From positions 7,624 through 71,623 of the forward strand of contig FJOG01000029.1 in the NCBI GenBank assembly GCA_900073065.1: a stretch of DNA of 64,000 nt, read 5' to 3'. Shown piece after piece: positions 45,047-55,507 of the stretch. Position 1 is the first letter of the stretch. Each line of letters begins with the position of its first letter. The stretch comes from Phialocephala subalpina. Lineage: Eukaryota > Ascomycota > Leotiomycetes > Helotiales > Mollisiaceae. Made by a program: the position numbers and the translations under genes. A model generated the notes under the pieces. It saw only the letters and a list, made by a program, of their open reading frames with translations. It was not told the DNA's origin and did no database searches.

Positions 45047-45999
45047 ATGGAAACAGTAAACAACATTGCATCCGCCGCCTCGCGCGTCATCTGGGGCGAG
45101 AATACCACGGCTACCAATGAGACAGCAGGCAGTGAGCCTGTTTCTGGACAGACTGGAGATGTAAAAGCTGGAGAACCTTATGATAAGGGGAATGAGGGTA
45201 AGTTTGCTTCCACAGAAAACTTCTCGTCCTTCTGGTCGCCTCGAAGGATAGGAGCTAGGAAAAGATAGAAAAACTCAGATGAGGAAATAGTAGAGCGGAG
45301 ACTAACGTGAGAGCAATAGAAACGAAAACAAGCTCAGGAACCTTCTTGGATCACCGAGGCAAGGACGAGAGCTCAGCGACCTCCAACCCAACATCTACGA
45401 CTGCAGACACAACCACCACTTCAGATACCACCTCCACCAAACCCACACCCGCAACAGAGGACACCTCTCTCTCCGACAACAGCGGCGCACCGCCCGCCCC
45501 TTCATCCAAAACACAATCCGCATCCGACCCAACCACCGATCCCACCGCCCAAACCACTTCCAAAGCAGCCGACACCACCAACACCACCTCCTCCGAGGAC
45601 AACGAAGGCTCCACCTCCGAGGACAAGAAGATCGCAGAAGATGGCATCCAAGAAACCCACTCCGGCAAAGGAGACGACGCAAAATTCGATTCATTCAAAA
45701 CAGCTGATGGTCCACATATCGACGTGCCTGAGAGCGATGGACGGGTTGGTCCTGATGTTCCGAAGGGGACGATGATCCCTGGTACAGAGGATGTTAATGA
45801 TGATGCGGAGGCGAAGGGGAAGAGTGGACATTCTAGTGAGGCTACTGGTGCAGTAGGAGGAGAGGTGAAGAAGGCAGAGAGTGCTAGTAGGGAGAGTGTT
45901 GATAGTGCGGGGAAGGGAAGTGAGAGTCCTAGTGGTGGGAAGGAGAAGGTTAGTTTGAAGGATAAGATTAAGGCGAAGTTGCATAAGGATAAGAACTAG
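45047..45999 (+). CDS. disordered Ser/Thr/Lys-rich protein
   Basis: Exons 45047-45197 and 45320-45999 join in phase to 276 residues. The N-terminus METVNNIASAASRVIWGE is a short amphipathic segment that looks conserved in type. The rest is low-complexity and hydrophilic: a Thr/Ser/Pro/Asp-rich tract at about 65-150, then Gly/Asp/Lys-rich sequence with GPHIDVPESDGRVGPDVPKG and a basic C-terminus KVSLKDKIKAKLHKDKN. There is no signal peptide and no enzymatic motif. It resembles fungal stress-responsive hydrophilic proteins in composition only, and I assign no function. Confidence 0.75.
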
Positions 46000-46351
46000 A
46001 TGGTGTTGCATCGGGATGGACTGTATTTTGACTTCGAGTTCTGTATGAGTAATGTTTTGGGAGTGGGAATAGGGATAGGAAAGAGATATCAAGACAGGAA
46101 TGACATCCAATGCATTTCATACTATTCGCCAGGATGTTATCCTTTCACCACAGGTTGTCTTTTGTTTTGATATGTTCATTCCCGAAGTTGGAACCTGGTC
46201 GGGGCGGAAAGCGGGGTCTAGCTCAACGAAGATTGGCTGGCACGTTGCCAAAAGTTTGGTCCGAAACCAAATTTGATATCAGAACTCACCTAGACATCTC
46301 GAGTTTCTACTCTCGATGCGACTCCAAACAACTTTGTCCAATCCGCAATAA
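46000..46351. other. intergenic, no gene seen
   Basis: 3' flank of the disordered-protein gene and 5' flank of the small membrane protein. No coding or RNA signal. Confidence 0.4.
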
Positions 46352-46740
46352 ATGCCACGAATAAAAAGATCCAAATCCGCCCCACATACCCCGCTCGACA
46401 CTAATTTCTCCTTCACACCTCCCTCGCCACGACCAACGTTGAAACAAATGATCACCCGCGCCATCTTTGCCCAATCTATCCGCTGCGTACTCACTGTAGC
46501 GCTGTATACAGTGCTCAATACTCCACACTTGACCCCAGTCTACTTCGGTCATGCATACCAAGAGGCGAACTGGTTGCTCGTTGCTTGGGTGGTTGTGATG
46601 GGCATGGTTTTTTTTTGTTGGAAATGCTAGAAGCGAGAGCTCGGAACGCTGAGGGGATGGAACTGGTATCGATCAGCGGAAACACAAGAGATCTGATTCC
46701 TGCTGGGGCTTTTTTAGAACGGATTGGATGTACTGCTTGA
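46352..46740 (+). pseudogene. small membrane protein, frameshifted in a T run
   Basis: Starts MPRIKRSKSAPHTPLD and runs through two hydrophobic segments (SIRCVLTVALYTVL and WLLVAWVVVMGMVFF). The frame then breaks at a 9-T run (46608-46616). In another frame coding continues as LLEMLEARARNAEGMELVSI and ends with ERIGCTA and a stop at 46738-46740. The continuation is protein-like and collinear, so one missing T (or two extra) explains the break. This is either a sequencing or assembly error in a homopolymer or a genuine recent inactivation. The family is not recognised. An in-frame Met (MITRAIFAQS) is an alternative start. Confidence 0.55.
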
Positions 46741-46863
46741 GCATCACGTGCGCTTCCCGATTTGGCTCGCAATGCCCCTTTCCTCAAGCGAGGAGGACCG
46801 TGCGAGCTTCTTCTTCGACGAATTTCTCCACTCATGTATCTCCACAACTCATCGGATATTCTC

Positions 46864-48638
46864 AATGTCCCTCCTAGTGAGGATCGTTGTTGATCCAACT
46901 TCGGGACCTGGGACTGTCAAGCTGGGTCTTCACAGGGAAGGAGCGAGTCGAGCGACCTCCCAACCAAGCGTACCTTCTTCCTAACTTTACCCATCCCTCG
47001 CTCTTGCATCTTTTCAACAACTTGGTACGCGTGCCACCTTAAGCTCGTGTGTTTTCCTTCCATGTTCAAATCCATGTTTCTCGCTGTCAACTCTTCCCAT
47101 CATCAACTCCACGATTTTGGAACACCAACATCACATCGAGCATCGCATCACCTATCCCATTGTATAACACATCATTCACGCTCAATAAGGGCACGTACGC
47201 CATATCCGTCTGTGGCCTCGTGACTAAAGGTGATAGAGATCCTAACAGCACCTCCGACATTCTCCGCTCCCAATGCTCGTCGCGGTATTCCCCCTCCTCG
47301 GTCTCGCCGCGTTCCGCCCCCCAGCATTCGTTTCCGCCATGTTAGCTCTTCCGCGATTTTTGCCACATTCTACACACCCCGACTGTCCGCTGCACTCGTT
47401 GGGTGGTATTCCGGATAATGTCCCTGGATTTGAGGGACATTCAAAGTGGGCTAAGAAGTGCGGTTTGCCCGTGTTTGCGGAGGACGAGTTTCGGTGCACA
47501 AACGGCACCTTTCTGGGTTCCGGAATGTTCCAGCCAATTAGGGACATTGATTGCTACTTCTCCCTCAGGGCCTTGCGCGACGGTATCGAATACGATCTTA
47601 ATATTCTACCACGCTTTCATATGCTCTCCAACGGCACCAATCTTCCATTCAAGGAGGAGAATCGTTCTATACTAGCGGCACCATTCTTCCTCCCTAGATG
47701 GCGTCTGAACGGATCAGACTTTCCAGTTTTCTCTTTCCGCAAATCGTCTGCACTAGACTTTGCAGGACCTGGCATGATATACTCACACCTTGCGGAGCGG
47801 GACGATGAGATTTACCGCCACCGTCATTCTCAGTTCGAAGAAATCTACTGGGGATTGCCACTGGTTCTGAACTGGATTCACATGGAACAGGAAGCTGGTG
47901 GATATATTTCAATCTCTCCTGGGTCACCCAGTGACAATGGGACATTGCAACAATCCCTCTTCAGTACGAGTCTGCAGTATCAATGCATCCAGGACCAGCC
48001 ACGACTTACACTCATGCCAAGGGATGGAGGTACGTACCAGTGTCAAGAGTGATCCCTTTTCAATGTCCTAGAGCTGATGGGACTGTAGAAATGTTCTTCG
48101 ACCTCAGAAGCTCTCCTGATGCTGTCGAGTTCGATGGTCTGCTTCAGTTCCCGATCGGTAAGCATTGTCCTAGGTATGCTGGGACATTGAAAACACATGC
48201 TCACACTGCTTCAAAGAGTTTTGCGGTCACGATTTGATCGCTATGAGCCATCCTTGTGAAGACTTCGATTGCAGGCTTGTTTGGAGAATGGGTCCACGGA
48301 GGGATATGCCCAGTAAGTACCTCCGTAATTGTCCCTTTTCCCAAGGGACATTGAAAACTGACCGTGAGGTAGAGCAATTCAAGGAACTCCATATCATCGT
48401 TGATTTGATTGGCGAGACCTCCAGACAATCCCCCAAGCCTCGCTGGACAATATGGAAGTCTGCACCTGCACCTAAAGATGAACCGCTCAAACGAGCTCTC
48501 GACAAGCCTCATGATGAACTTTGAATGTCCCATCCAGCTGGGTAAATTATAAAAGTATCCAATATCTGCTATAACGGCCGCGACAGGGTTGTGGTGGTCT
48601 TCTATAGTTTTGAACGTCCCAGCCTTCAAAGGACAGTT
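46864..48638. repeat. cluster of 25-nt palindromic repeats
   Basis: About nine copies of a short inverted repeat, AATGTCCC-N9-GGGACATT, often extended by TTTTS on the left and SAAAA on the right. The best copies are 47417-47441, 47524-47548, 48164-48188 and 48328-48352. Degenerate copies with the same arm spacing are at 46864-46888 and 48062-48086. Copies with one weak arm or slightly shifted spacing are at 47922-47946, 48525-48549 and 48613-48638. Loops differ and the sequence between copies is unrelated. I see no matching cluster elsewhere in the window. Confidence 0.8.
47273..48052 (+). CDS. uncertain hypothetical frame in the palindrome tract
   Basis: An open frame of 259 codons, not recognised. 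It contains two or three of the 25-nt palindromes, which it translates as segments such as NVPGFEGHSKW and MFQPIRDIDCY. Several N-x-S/T sites and Pro/Phe/Trp-rich stretches are present (FFLPRWRLNGSDF). No signal peptide or domain is identifiable. Further short plus-strand frames to about 48525 may be additional exons (QCPRADGTVEM, CPRYAGTLKT, NCPFSQGTLKT), giving repeated C-P-x3-G-T peptides, but these come from the palindromes themselves. It may not be a gene. Confidence 0.25.
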   Translation: MLVAVFPLLGLAAFRPPAFVSAMLALPRFLPHSTHPDCPLHSLGGIPDNVPGFEGHSKWAKKCGLPVFAEDEFRCTNGTFLGSGMFQPIRDIDCYFSLRALRDGIEYDLNILPRFHMLSNGTNLPFKEENRSILAAPFFLPRWRLNGSDFPVFSFRKSSALDFAGPGMIYSHLAERDDEIYRHRHSQFEEIYWGLPLVLNWIHMEQEAGGYISISPGSPSDNGTLQQSLFSTSLQYQCIQDQPRLTLMPRDGGTYQCQE

Positions 48639-48675
48639 ACAAAAGTATTGATATGAATCGCTGAGCAATGAATCA

Positions 48676-50073
48676 CTACAGCCTTGGACCCATGGCTCGC
48701 TCCTGAATGTGTGTCCACTCATTCTCCTTCACATTCCCAAAATCCATCATCTTGTTCGGCCCTCCTCTCCGTCCTTGAACATCTTCCCAATTTCGCCCCA
48801 CAGCCGTCTCGGGCCTCCACCTAAAAGCTTTCTTTAATCTCTGGTCAAGTTTCCCTTCAACAGTATCAGCGACAAATCCTCCCACAGAAGTAATGTGCAT
48901 AAATCCATGTCCCGATCCTCCTACCGCCAATACCAAGCTTGGATACTCCGGATGACGATCAATCAAGAAGTTCCGATCGGGTGTATCTGCACACCAACAT
49001 ATTCTCGCGAAGCTAAACGGTCTTGAGGCGAGTTGTGGCATTGTATCTTTGAGAAAACCTCGAACGCGTGTTTCTGCCTCGAGCGGGATTTGATGTTTTG
49101 CGAATGGAATGCTTTCTTTGTTTCCCGAGGGGGAGACGGTCCAGTTACAGTATCCTGGATGTTCGTCACAGATTTTCAATTCGTGTTTTTCGGCGTCGGG
49201 CTCCATAAAGAAGCCACTTTCGATGTTAAACAGCACAGGCAAATCTTTGTACAACTTGCACTCTTCTCGAGACATCTTGATATGTGCCAACGTCCAAGCT
49301 GTGGGGCGGAGCTGGTCTTTCATATCGAGTAACTGGGGAGCATTGGCGCCTGCTGCTAGGATTGTGGTTTTTGCTCTGTATTGCTTCCCATGGTTCGTGA
49401 CAGCACCAATGACATCCCCGTTCTCAATCAAGAGTTCCTTAACCCCACCTTTTGCTCCGGTGATGAATGTCACTCCGAGGCGCTTTGCTTCTTTATAAGC
49501 AGAAACCAAAGCTCCCCTCGCGAACACCCATCCTGCTCCAGTACGTTTGAAGCCTCCTTTCCACCTGGGAAAATTACCGGTGAGAACACCTTCTGGCATA
49601 GTGGCTCGGAAAGCAGCTGGGGTATCGAGCCATTCGAAATCAGCTTTTTGATCGAGCATTTCGCGTTTGGTTAATTGGGTGAGGCCGTCGGGAGTGTGGG
49701 CGCAGATTATGTAGCCGGTGTTGTGGTAGTAGGGTTTGAATATGGGGTCGGTGAGCCATCCCTCTGTAGCTAATTGAAGAAGAGTTTCGGATATTGAGGC
49801 GCCTTCTTCTCCATCGCTGAATGAGCCTGGGTTGGTGTTAAAATGGTTATCGGTGAGGGGGGAGGGAGGAAAGGGGAGGGAAATGGGTGTACCTTGTTCA
49901 ACGATCTTGTTGATGTCGTTTCCGGCTGAGATTGGGGATGGGACGGGATATGGATCAAGGACTGTCACGTTTTTGTAGCCTCGTCGGGCGAGGTGGAGGG
50001 CTGTTGAGCAGCCCCATGTTCCGGCCCCGATGATGAGAGTTGAGGAGTTGAGGTCTGGCGAGGAGGAAGACAT
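48676..50073 (-). CDS. amadoriase / fructosyl-amino-acid oxidase-type FAD oxidase
   Basis: A DAO/MSOX-fold flavoenzyme. The family oxidises secondary amines such as fructosyl amino acids or saccharopine, releasing H2O2. The N-terminal dinucleotide motif is IIGAGTWGCSTALHLARRGY, followed by VTVLDPYPVPSPISAGNDIN. The C-terminal flavin region has ARICWCADTPDRNFLIDRHP, where one Cys is the usual covalent FAD attachment, and VGGSGHGFMHITSVGGFVAD. The frame is open for 465 codons, but 49827-49892 has intron features (GTACAC donor, CCCAG acceptor, pyrimidine-rich) and a length of 66 nt. Removing it gives 443 residues joined as VEQ-GSFSDG, the usual family spacing. Substrate is not fixed. Confidence 0.9.
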   Translation of the reverse strand: MSSSSPDLNSSTLIIGAGTWGCSTALHLARRGYKNVTVLDPYPVPSPISAGNDINKIVEQGTPISLPFPPSPLTDNHFNTNPGSFSDGEEGASISETLLQLATEGWLTDPIFKPYYHNTGYIICAHTPDGLTQLTKREMLDQKADFEWLDTPAAFRATMPEGVLTGNFPRWKGGFKRTGAGWVFARGALVSAYKEAKRLGVTFITGAKGGVKELLIENGDVIGAVTNHGKQYRAKTTILAAGANAPQLLDMKDQLRPTAWTLAHIKMSREECKLYKDLPVLFNIESGFFMEPDAEKHELKICDEHPGYCNWTVSPSGNKESIPFAKHQIPLEAETRVRGFLKDTMPQLASRPFSFARICWCADTPDRNFLIDRHPEYPSLVLAVGGSGHGFMHITSVGGFVADTVEGKLDQRLKKAFRWRPETAVGRNWEDVQGRRGGPNKMMDFGNVKENEWTHIQERAMGPRL

Positions 50074-50646
50074 GACCGCGAGGGGAAGGTATGCAGACTT
50101 GAAACTGGGAGTTCAGCAAGTCAAAGGTAAAGGTAAGAGATCCAAAAATGAACAAAACTAACGGAAGAACAGAATTTGAGGATCTAGAACGATCGAAGTC
50201 CCAGCATTGAAGCTGTGTGATAGGGTGGCGTGAGCTGGTCGCCAACCCCTCTACCCCACCTTTGGCAGCGTAGATCAGCGATCCCCCTCAACGACGTACA
50301 CCACTTGCCTAAGGCCCTCCCATCTTCGGCATGGAACTAAGCTATCTTGAGCCTTAGATTATCAGATAGCTCGAAGCTTATCTCAAGGGTCCGGGTTGAC
50401 CTTCCAGTGTTTGGGGAGGTATATCAATCGGGATTTGGTCCGATGAGTGGGGAAGCGAGGGGTAGCGACATCGACGTCTGGGTCAAGTTGCTTGGGAATG
50501 ATAAGCCAGGGACGTTTATTAGAATGGAAACGAGAAGATGGGAGGGATATATACTCTGGTTCTCCTCCAGGCTGTCACATCCTTAATTCATATGAATTGA
50601 GGTGAACAAAATTGTAAAATCTGAGGACTCAACCGGCAAACGAGAG
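50074..50646. promoter_or_regulatory. divergent oxidase/MFS promoter region
   Basis: 573 bp between the oxidase start (minus) and the MFS start (plus). A short plus frame at 50347-50586 has no family resemblance. No specific sites can be supported. Confidence 0.4.
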
Positions 50647-52443
50647 ATGTCGGACGTTATTGAGAGCGTTCCTGGAACGGAATACCTTGTGGACGGTAAG
50701 TGATCTCACCAAATTGTTGAGAATGATACTGACTTTGTGATCGCAGTGAACCACAAATCGGATGTCGAACATGCAAGAACCACAGGCTCCTCAGACATCG
50801 TCCTCATCCCACAACCCACAGAATGTGGCGGAGACCCACTGGTACCTCGCCTTCCTATGTCGCAAGGCAAGACTGACATTGGAACAGAGATGGTCAAGAT
50901 GGAAGAAATACTACCAGCTCTTCCTCGTCGCTCTCTACGCCTGCGCTTTCTCATACGGCGAAAACACCCTAGGCGCAGCCTGGACAACAGTCAGCGAAGA
51001 CACCGGCGTCAGCTTGACCAACATGAACGGCGGTTCTGCTCTCAACTACCTCTTGCTCGGCTTCGTAAATATCTTCTGGATCCCCACAGCCATGAAAATC
51101 GGTCGCCGCCCTGTCTTCCTCATCACAACAGTCCTCTGTCTCTGTGCCGGAGTTTGGCTAGGCAAGTTCCACGGCACAGGCCAATGGTTTGCGGCCATGA
51201 TTCTGAATGGACTGGGGACCAGTGCGTATCAGGCTGTTATTCAATTGAGTGTTTTTGATATGTTTTTCGCGCATGAGAGGGGACGCATGTTGAGTGTTTA
51301 TTTGTTTGGACAGCAACTGGGATCAATGTGAGTTTGAGTCTTCTCGATGTTGGGGAGAAGTATGTTGATAATGGTAATAGACTTGGATTGATTACTGGTG
51401 GATCGATTGCTGATACGTTGGGCTGGCGATGGAGTCAGTATATCGTCGCTATCATTGATGGTGTCGTACTTCTGCTTCTCCTTGTCAGCTTCAAAGAAAC
51501 GCTTTTCCCGAGATTCTTGTTCTCGCAATCTCGGTCTTCTTCCGACGCATCCTTCTCGGCAACAGATTCGGAAAGAAAGCCAACTCAATCGACTGTGACT
51601 GCCAACACTAGCATCGCATATGACTTTCCAAAGAGAACTCTCGTTGAACGTTTCAAACTTTGGACATACTTCCCAGAAGATCGTACAACGTACTGGCAGT
51701 ACTTCCGGCGTCCATTCTTCCTACTCTCCTTTCCAAACGTCATAATCGTAAGTATACCAGTCCCACCGATCAATTTCATCGTGCTAATGCTCCGATAGGC
51801 AGGATTCATCTTCGCCTTCGGATGCACCGCCGGAATTGTCTCGTTCAACACCATCTCCGAAATTCTCACTGAACCGCCCTACAACTGGTCCACCACCGCC
51901 ACTGGACTCGTCTTCCTCGCTGCTCTTGTCGGAAACATCGTAGGCTGGGCGACCGGTACTCTTTCCGACCAGATCGTGATCCGTCTCGCACGAAGAAACG
52001 GCGGTACCAAGGAGCCCGAAATGCGTCTCTGGACCCTCGGCTTCTCAATACTCTATGCTCTCCTAGGTTACTTCCTCTACGGCTGGGGTGCCCAATCCGG
52101 CGCCCACTGGATGACCATCGCCTTCGGCGTCGGCTGTATGATCGCGCACCAAGTATCAGCATGCTCCATCGCCACGGCCTACGCCATGGAATCCTTCCCT
52201 GGGGTTTCTGGAGAAATGGTCGTGATATTGGCGATGTGTAGTTCTTTGATCAATTTCGCGTTTTCGTACAGTGTGCAGCCGTTTATTAATACGGCGGGAT
52301 ATGGGTGGACGTTTACTTTCTTTGGGTTGGCGGTTTTTGCGAGTATGGTTGCGGCAATACCTATGATTGTTTGGGGGAAGAGGTGGAGAATAAGGTGTGC
52401 GCCGAAGTATTATCGGTTTATTAATGAGAGCCGGCTGGAGTAA
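50647..52443 (+). CDS. MFS transporter (DHA1-like)
   Basis: A proton-coupled major facilitator of the plasma membrane. Exons 50647-50695, 50747-50841, 50888-51327, 51381-51747 and 51799-52443 join in phase to 531 residues. A hydrophilic N-terminus leads to GGDPLRWSRWKKYYQLFLVA, the usual D-P-x-N/R-W entry to TM1 in fungal drug:H+ antiporters. The loop 2-3 signature is seen as MKIGRRPVFL, and GHERGR-like AHERGRMLSVYLFGQQLGS follows TM4. LGLITGGSIADTLGWRW is the antiporter motif C region. A long central loop (about residues 250-310) precedes TM7. AESFP-type AYAMESFPGVSGE near TM10 is also family-typical. Substrate is unknown. Confidence 0.92.
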
Positions 52444-52996
52444 CCTAAGAAGGACTGGGAGACAAATGGGTGAGGAATTCTCTTAACGGAGAATGCTTGT
52501 GGGGAGCAATTTATATCAACGAAGGTTAGGCTTGTATGAAGAAGTGACTTGATGTAGAACTCAGATCGTAGGCTTAGTAGTATAAAGTAAAGACACTTGC
52601 GAACTGTGACTTGCAACAAAACAGCGTACGAAACTGGGCATGATGTTGTGACGTACAACAAGCGACAGAAATAGGAGCAGTGGTCTAACGATAGGACGGA
52701 CTTTTGGAGAGTGCGACTGGAACAGGTCCTTGATATCTAGAAGGAAGTTGATTGACACTCGTCACCTCCTTGAGGATGACCCCTACCTGCCTTGTTTGGT
52801 TTGGAACGGTCTGATAAGTTTGGGGCGAAGAAAAGTTTGTCATAGCCGATTTCGCGCCTTTGCTGGGTGGTCGGAGACCTTCTGAGCCGTCGAATATAGC
52901 AGACCATCAGAACTAGCCTCAGCGACGTAGAGATACGAGTTTAAAAACCATCGATTTATCCACTACTGTGGGTATTTCTGTCGCTGTCGCTGTTGA
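52444..52996. other. intergenic between convergent genes
   Basis: The 3' flanks of the MFS gene and the CorA gene. No coding signal. Confidence 0.45.
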
Positions 52997-54898
52997 TCAT
53001 CTGTTCCTCTTCGCCTCAGCCTGCTTGCTCAGCTGGCCACCTTTTCGACTTCGCGAGATGCCTCTCCTTTGCACCATCAACATAAACGCCCAGCCTATCT
53101 TCTCTCTCATCAAGAAGATAGTAGTTACGAGGAAGACCGGCACAGCAATGGACCAGAAATAGGGCTCGCCGTGGTTTAGTGATGGAAAATCTTTAAGATT
53201 CATCCCAAAGTAACCAGTGAGAAAAGTTAATGGAAGGAAAATAATTGTAACGATAGTGAGTTGTTTCATCGACTCGTTTTGAAATGCTGAGATGGTGTTG
53301 AAGATTAAGTCAATCATGTTGTCGCAAGATCTTCGCATCTGATCTAAAGATTCTGTGATAAGGACAATATGGTCTTCGACATCTCCAAGGTATGTTTGTG
53401 CCATAGGACTGACTTTGACGCCTGTCACGTTGTTTTTGGGATCACGACCTCCTACGCCAGCAATGAGTGCGGGACTCTTGTGATCTTGAAGTGCATTGAT
53501 GAGATTGTGAATCGGGCTAACGAAGTTCCGCATAGATGTGATTTCGCTCGTGACGATATATAAGCTCGTGCATTGCTTTATGCTTGGGTTTGTCAAGACA
53601 TCAAGCTCGAGGTCGCCGATTACGTCTTGATATGCAGTAGTGGCTGGAATGGCTAGATCGATTGTCGCGTCGATGATTGCCTGAACCAGCATTGACGCAT
53701 CACACGATCTTCTCAAGACTGTTTCTGGTGTGCTGAGGCGATGAATTATGGGGCCTTCGATGTCATCTGCGGAGGACTCGAAAAATGATATGACAGTGTT
53801 ATCTATCCATCGATTAGCAACTACCCCTCAAGCGATGATGGCGCTAAGATATACCAGATGTCAAGAATACCGAGACCTGCTCGGCAGAAATCGCGAGTCT
53901 TTTCTTGGTCAATGGGGAGTGCCGCTCCATGTACTCCATTCGCGCCTTATTTGGCCCCCCGTGATATCGCTGCAACGTCCTCAACTTCTGCACAGGGGCA
54001 TCGTGTATTCCTTCTGTATGTGCAGTGACAAAGCCGTTGGCGGGATCGTGTACGCCTGCGACCATGCTTGCCCTCCTTTGCTTGTCCTCGAATTTTGATT
54101 TTGAGCCTGAGAATATATTGCGGAAAATTTTCGAGGCCTTGCTCCGTGGTAGTTTTCGTGCTCCATAAGAGCTGCTTTTCTCGTCTATCTCCGAGTCGCT
54201 ATCTTCGTCTTCGTGTAGGTGGACCAGTTTCTGCAAAGTGAAGACCATGTATGTATGATCAGTGTACCTATTTCTGTCAGCAATTGCCAAATCCAGGAGT
54301 AAGCGACTCACCAATCAGCCTTCGTCCTGTTATTTGTGTTGATCATATCCTCGATTGCCAGTCTGTGCAGCTTCTTGTATTGTCCTAGAGCCTGTATGAC
54401 ATCCCAACTCAGCCCGTTGACATTGATCCACCGACACGAGACCCAGGGCTCCTGCGGTTTCTTTATGAAATCGACCAGTCCAGCATTCTCAAAATCATGC
54501 ATCTGCATATCCTTCTCACTGAAATCCACCACTGTAATCTGGCATTCTTCGTGAAATGTAGGAGTACCCCCTGGTCGTCCACCATTGGCTTGTCCTGTGT
54601 CGAGTCCAGGCTCTTGACCTGGGTGCCAGCTCGGTCTCGAAGGCGCAACATCGATTGTAGTAAATGTCTTCGCAGTGTTCGCACGCGTCTGCCGTCGCTT
54701 CAGAATTGGGGAAGGGTCTATCTTCTCGCCGGGTTCGGCTCGTATCGAGCGAGTACTGTGGTGCGGGCTGTGGTGCGGGCTGTGGTGCGGACTGTGGGCT
54801 GCCGTGGTACTAGAAGAGCGGCCAGCTTCGATATCGAAGTTGACATGAGTCGGCGAAGACATCGCAATATGCGGGGAGAAGTCTCGCACATCTGCCAT
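52997..54898 (-). CDS. CorA-type Mg2+ transporter
   Basis: A pentameric divalent-cation channel of the CorA/Mrs2/Alr superfamily. Exons 54898-54312, 54268-53856 and 53802-52997 join in phase to 601 residues. I start at [13 protein letters not shown], because the longer open frame to 55069 adds an unlikely hydrophobic leader. The N-terminal region is disordered with a His/Ser/Pro repeat. The cytosolic domain contains [20 protein letters not shown] and [20 protein letters not shown]. At the C-terminus, [17 protein letters not shown] carries the G-M-N selectivity motif between TM1 and TM2 ([16 protein letters not shown]), followed by a basic tail. It likely sits in the plasma or vacuolar membrane. 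Confidence 0.92.
54756..54791. repeat. 12-nt tandem repeat coding His-rich motif
   Basis: Three tandem units of CTGTGGTGCGGG (last base changed in the third). On the minus strand they encode repeated H-S-P-H inside the CorA N-terminal region. Confidence 0.9.
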
Positions 54899-55507
54899 CG
54901 ATGAATGGAAGAATTGAGATCTGTTGGCGTTTTTGGGGGAGCTGCAAAGTTGTTGTTTCAGAAGCTGGTTTCGAAGGCAGGGAAGGATTTGCGACGAAGA
55001 GGAAGCAAGAGGGTATCTCAGAATGTACATAACAATTAAAGAGGCATTAAGGAAGTGAATGTACAACACGTGTGAAGATATACAGTAGCATTGTCGAAAT
55101 GGCGGACTCGAATGTTCTGGTGGTTCATCTGATAAACGGAGTCAAGCTTTCTTAATCAGTTTAGGGGCTTGGCGGTCCAAGCCCGAGGCTAGGCCTAATT
55201 CAGCAACCCCTCCCCTTTTCCTCTTCGCTTCACACATCTCTGGTGATAGCTTCACCTTGGAGCAGACAGTAAAGACAGTAGTCTGTCGAAATCCAACATT
55301 TCACTACTAGTAACCATCATTTGCAGGTACTAAAATAATGCCGAGCACCATGGTATCAAGCTACGCGCTAGTGACGTTACAACTGATCTGCTCTTATCTT
55401 TGCACATTGATGCTCTTTCTACTTTTATACAAGACAGTGGTGTAAGGAGAACAACTGAAAATATCGACTTGATGCTCACGCGGCAGAGATTCTCTTGGGA
55501 GACATTA
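54899..55507. other. CorA gene promoter / intergenic
   Basis: The 5' region of the CorA gene and the 3' flank of the rhodopsin-like gene. No separate gene is supported. Confidence 0.4.

Noticed and set aside
45351..45698. 115-codon minus-strand frame
   Set aside because: Antisense of the Thr/Ser/Pro-rich tract of the disordered protein, rich in Val/Gly/Glu as expected from a shadow frame.
46864..48638. CRISPR-like array of palindromes
   Set aside because: Spacing between copies is irregular and the loop, not a spacer, varies. The organism is fungal.
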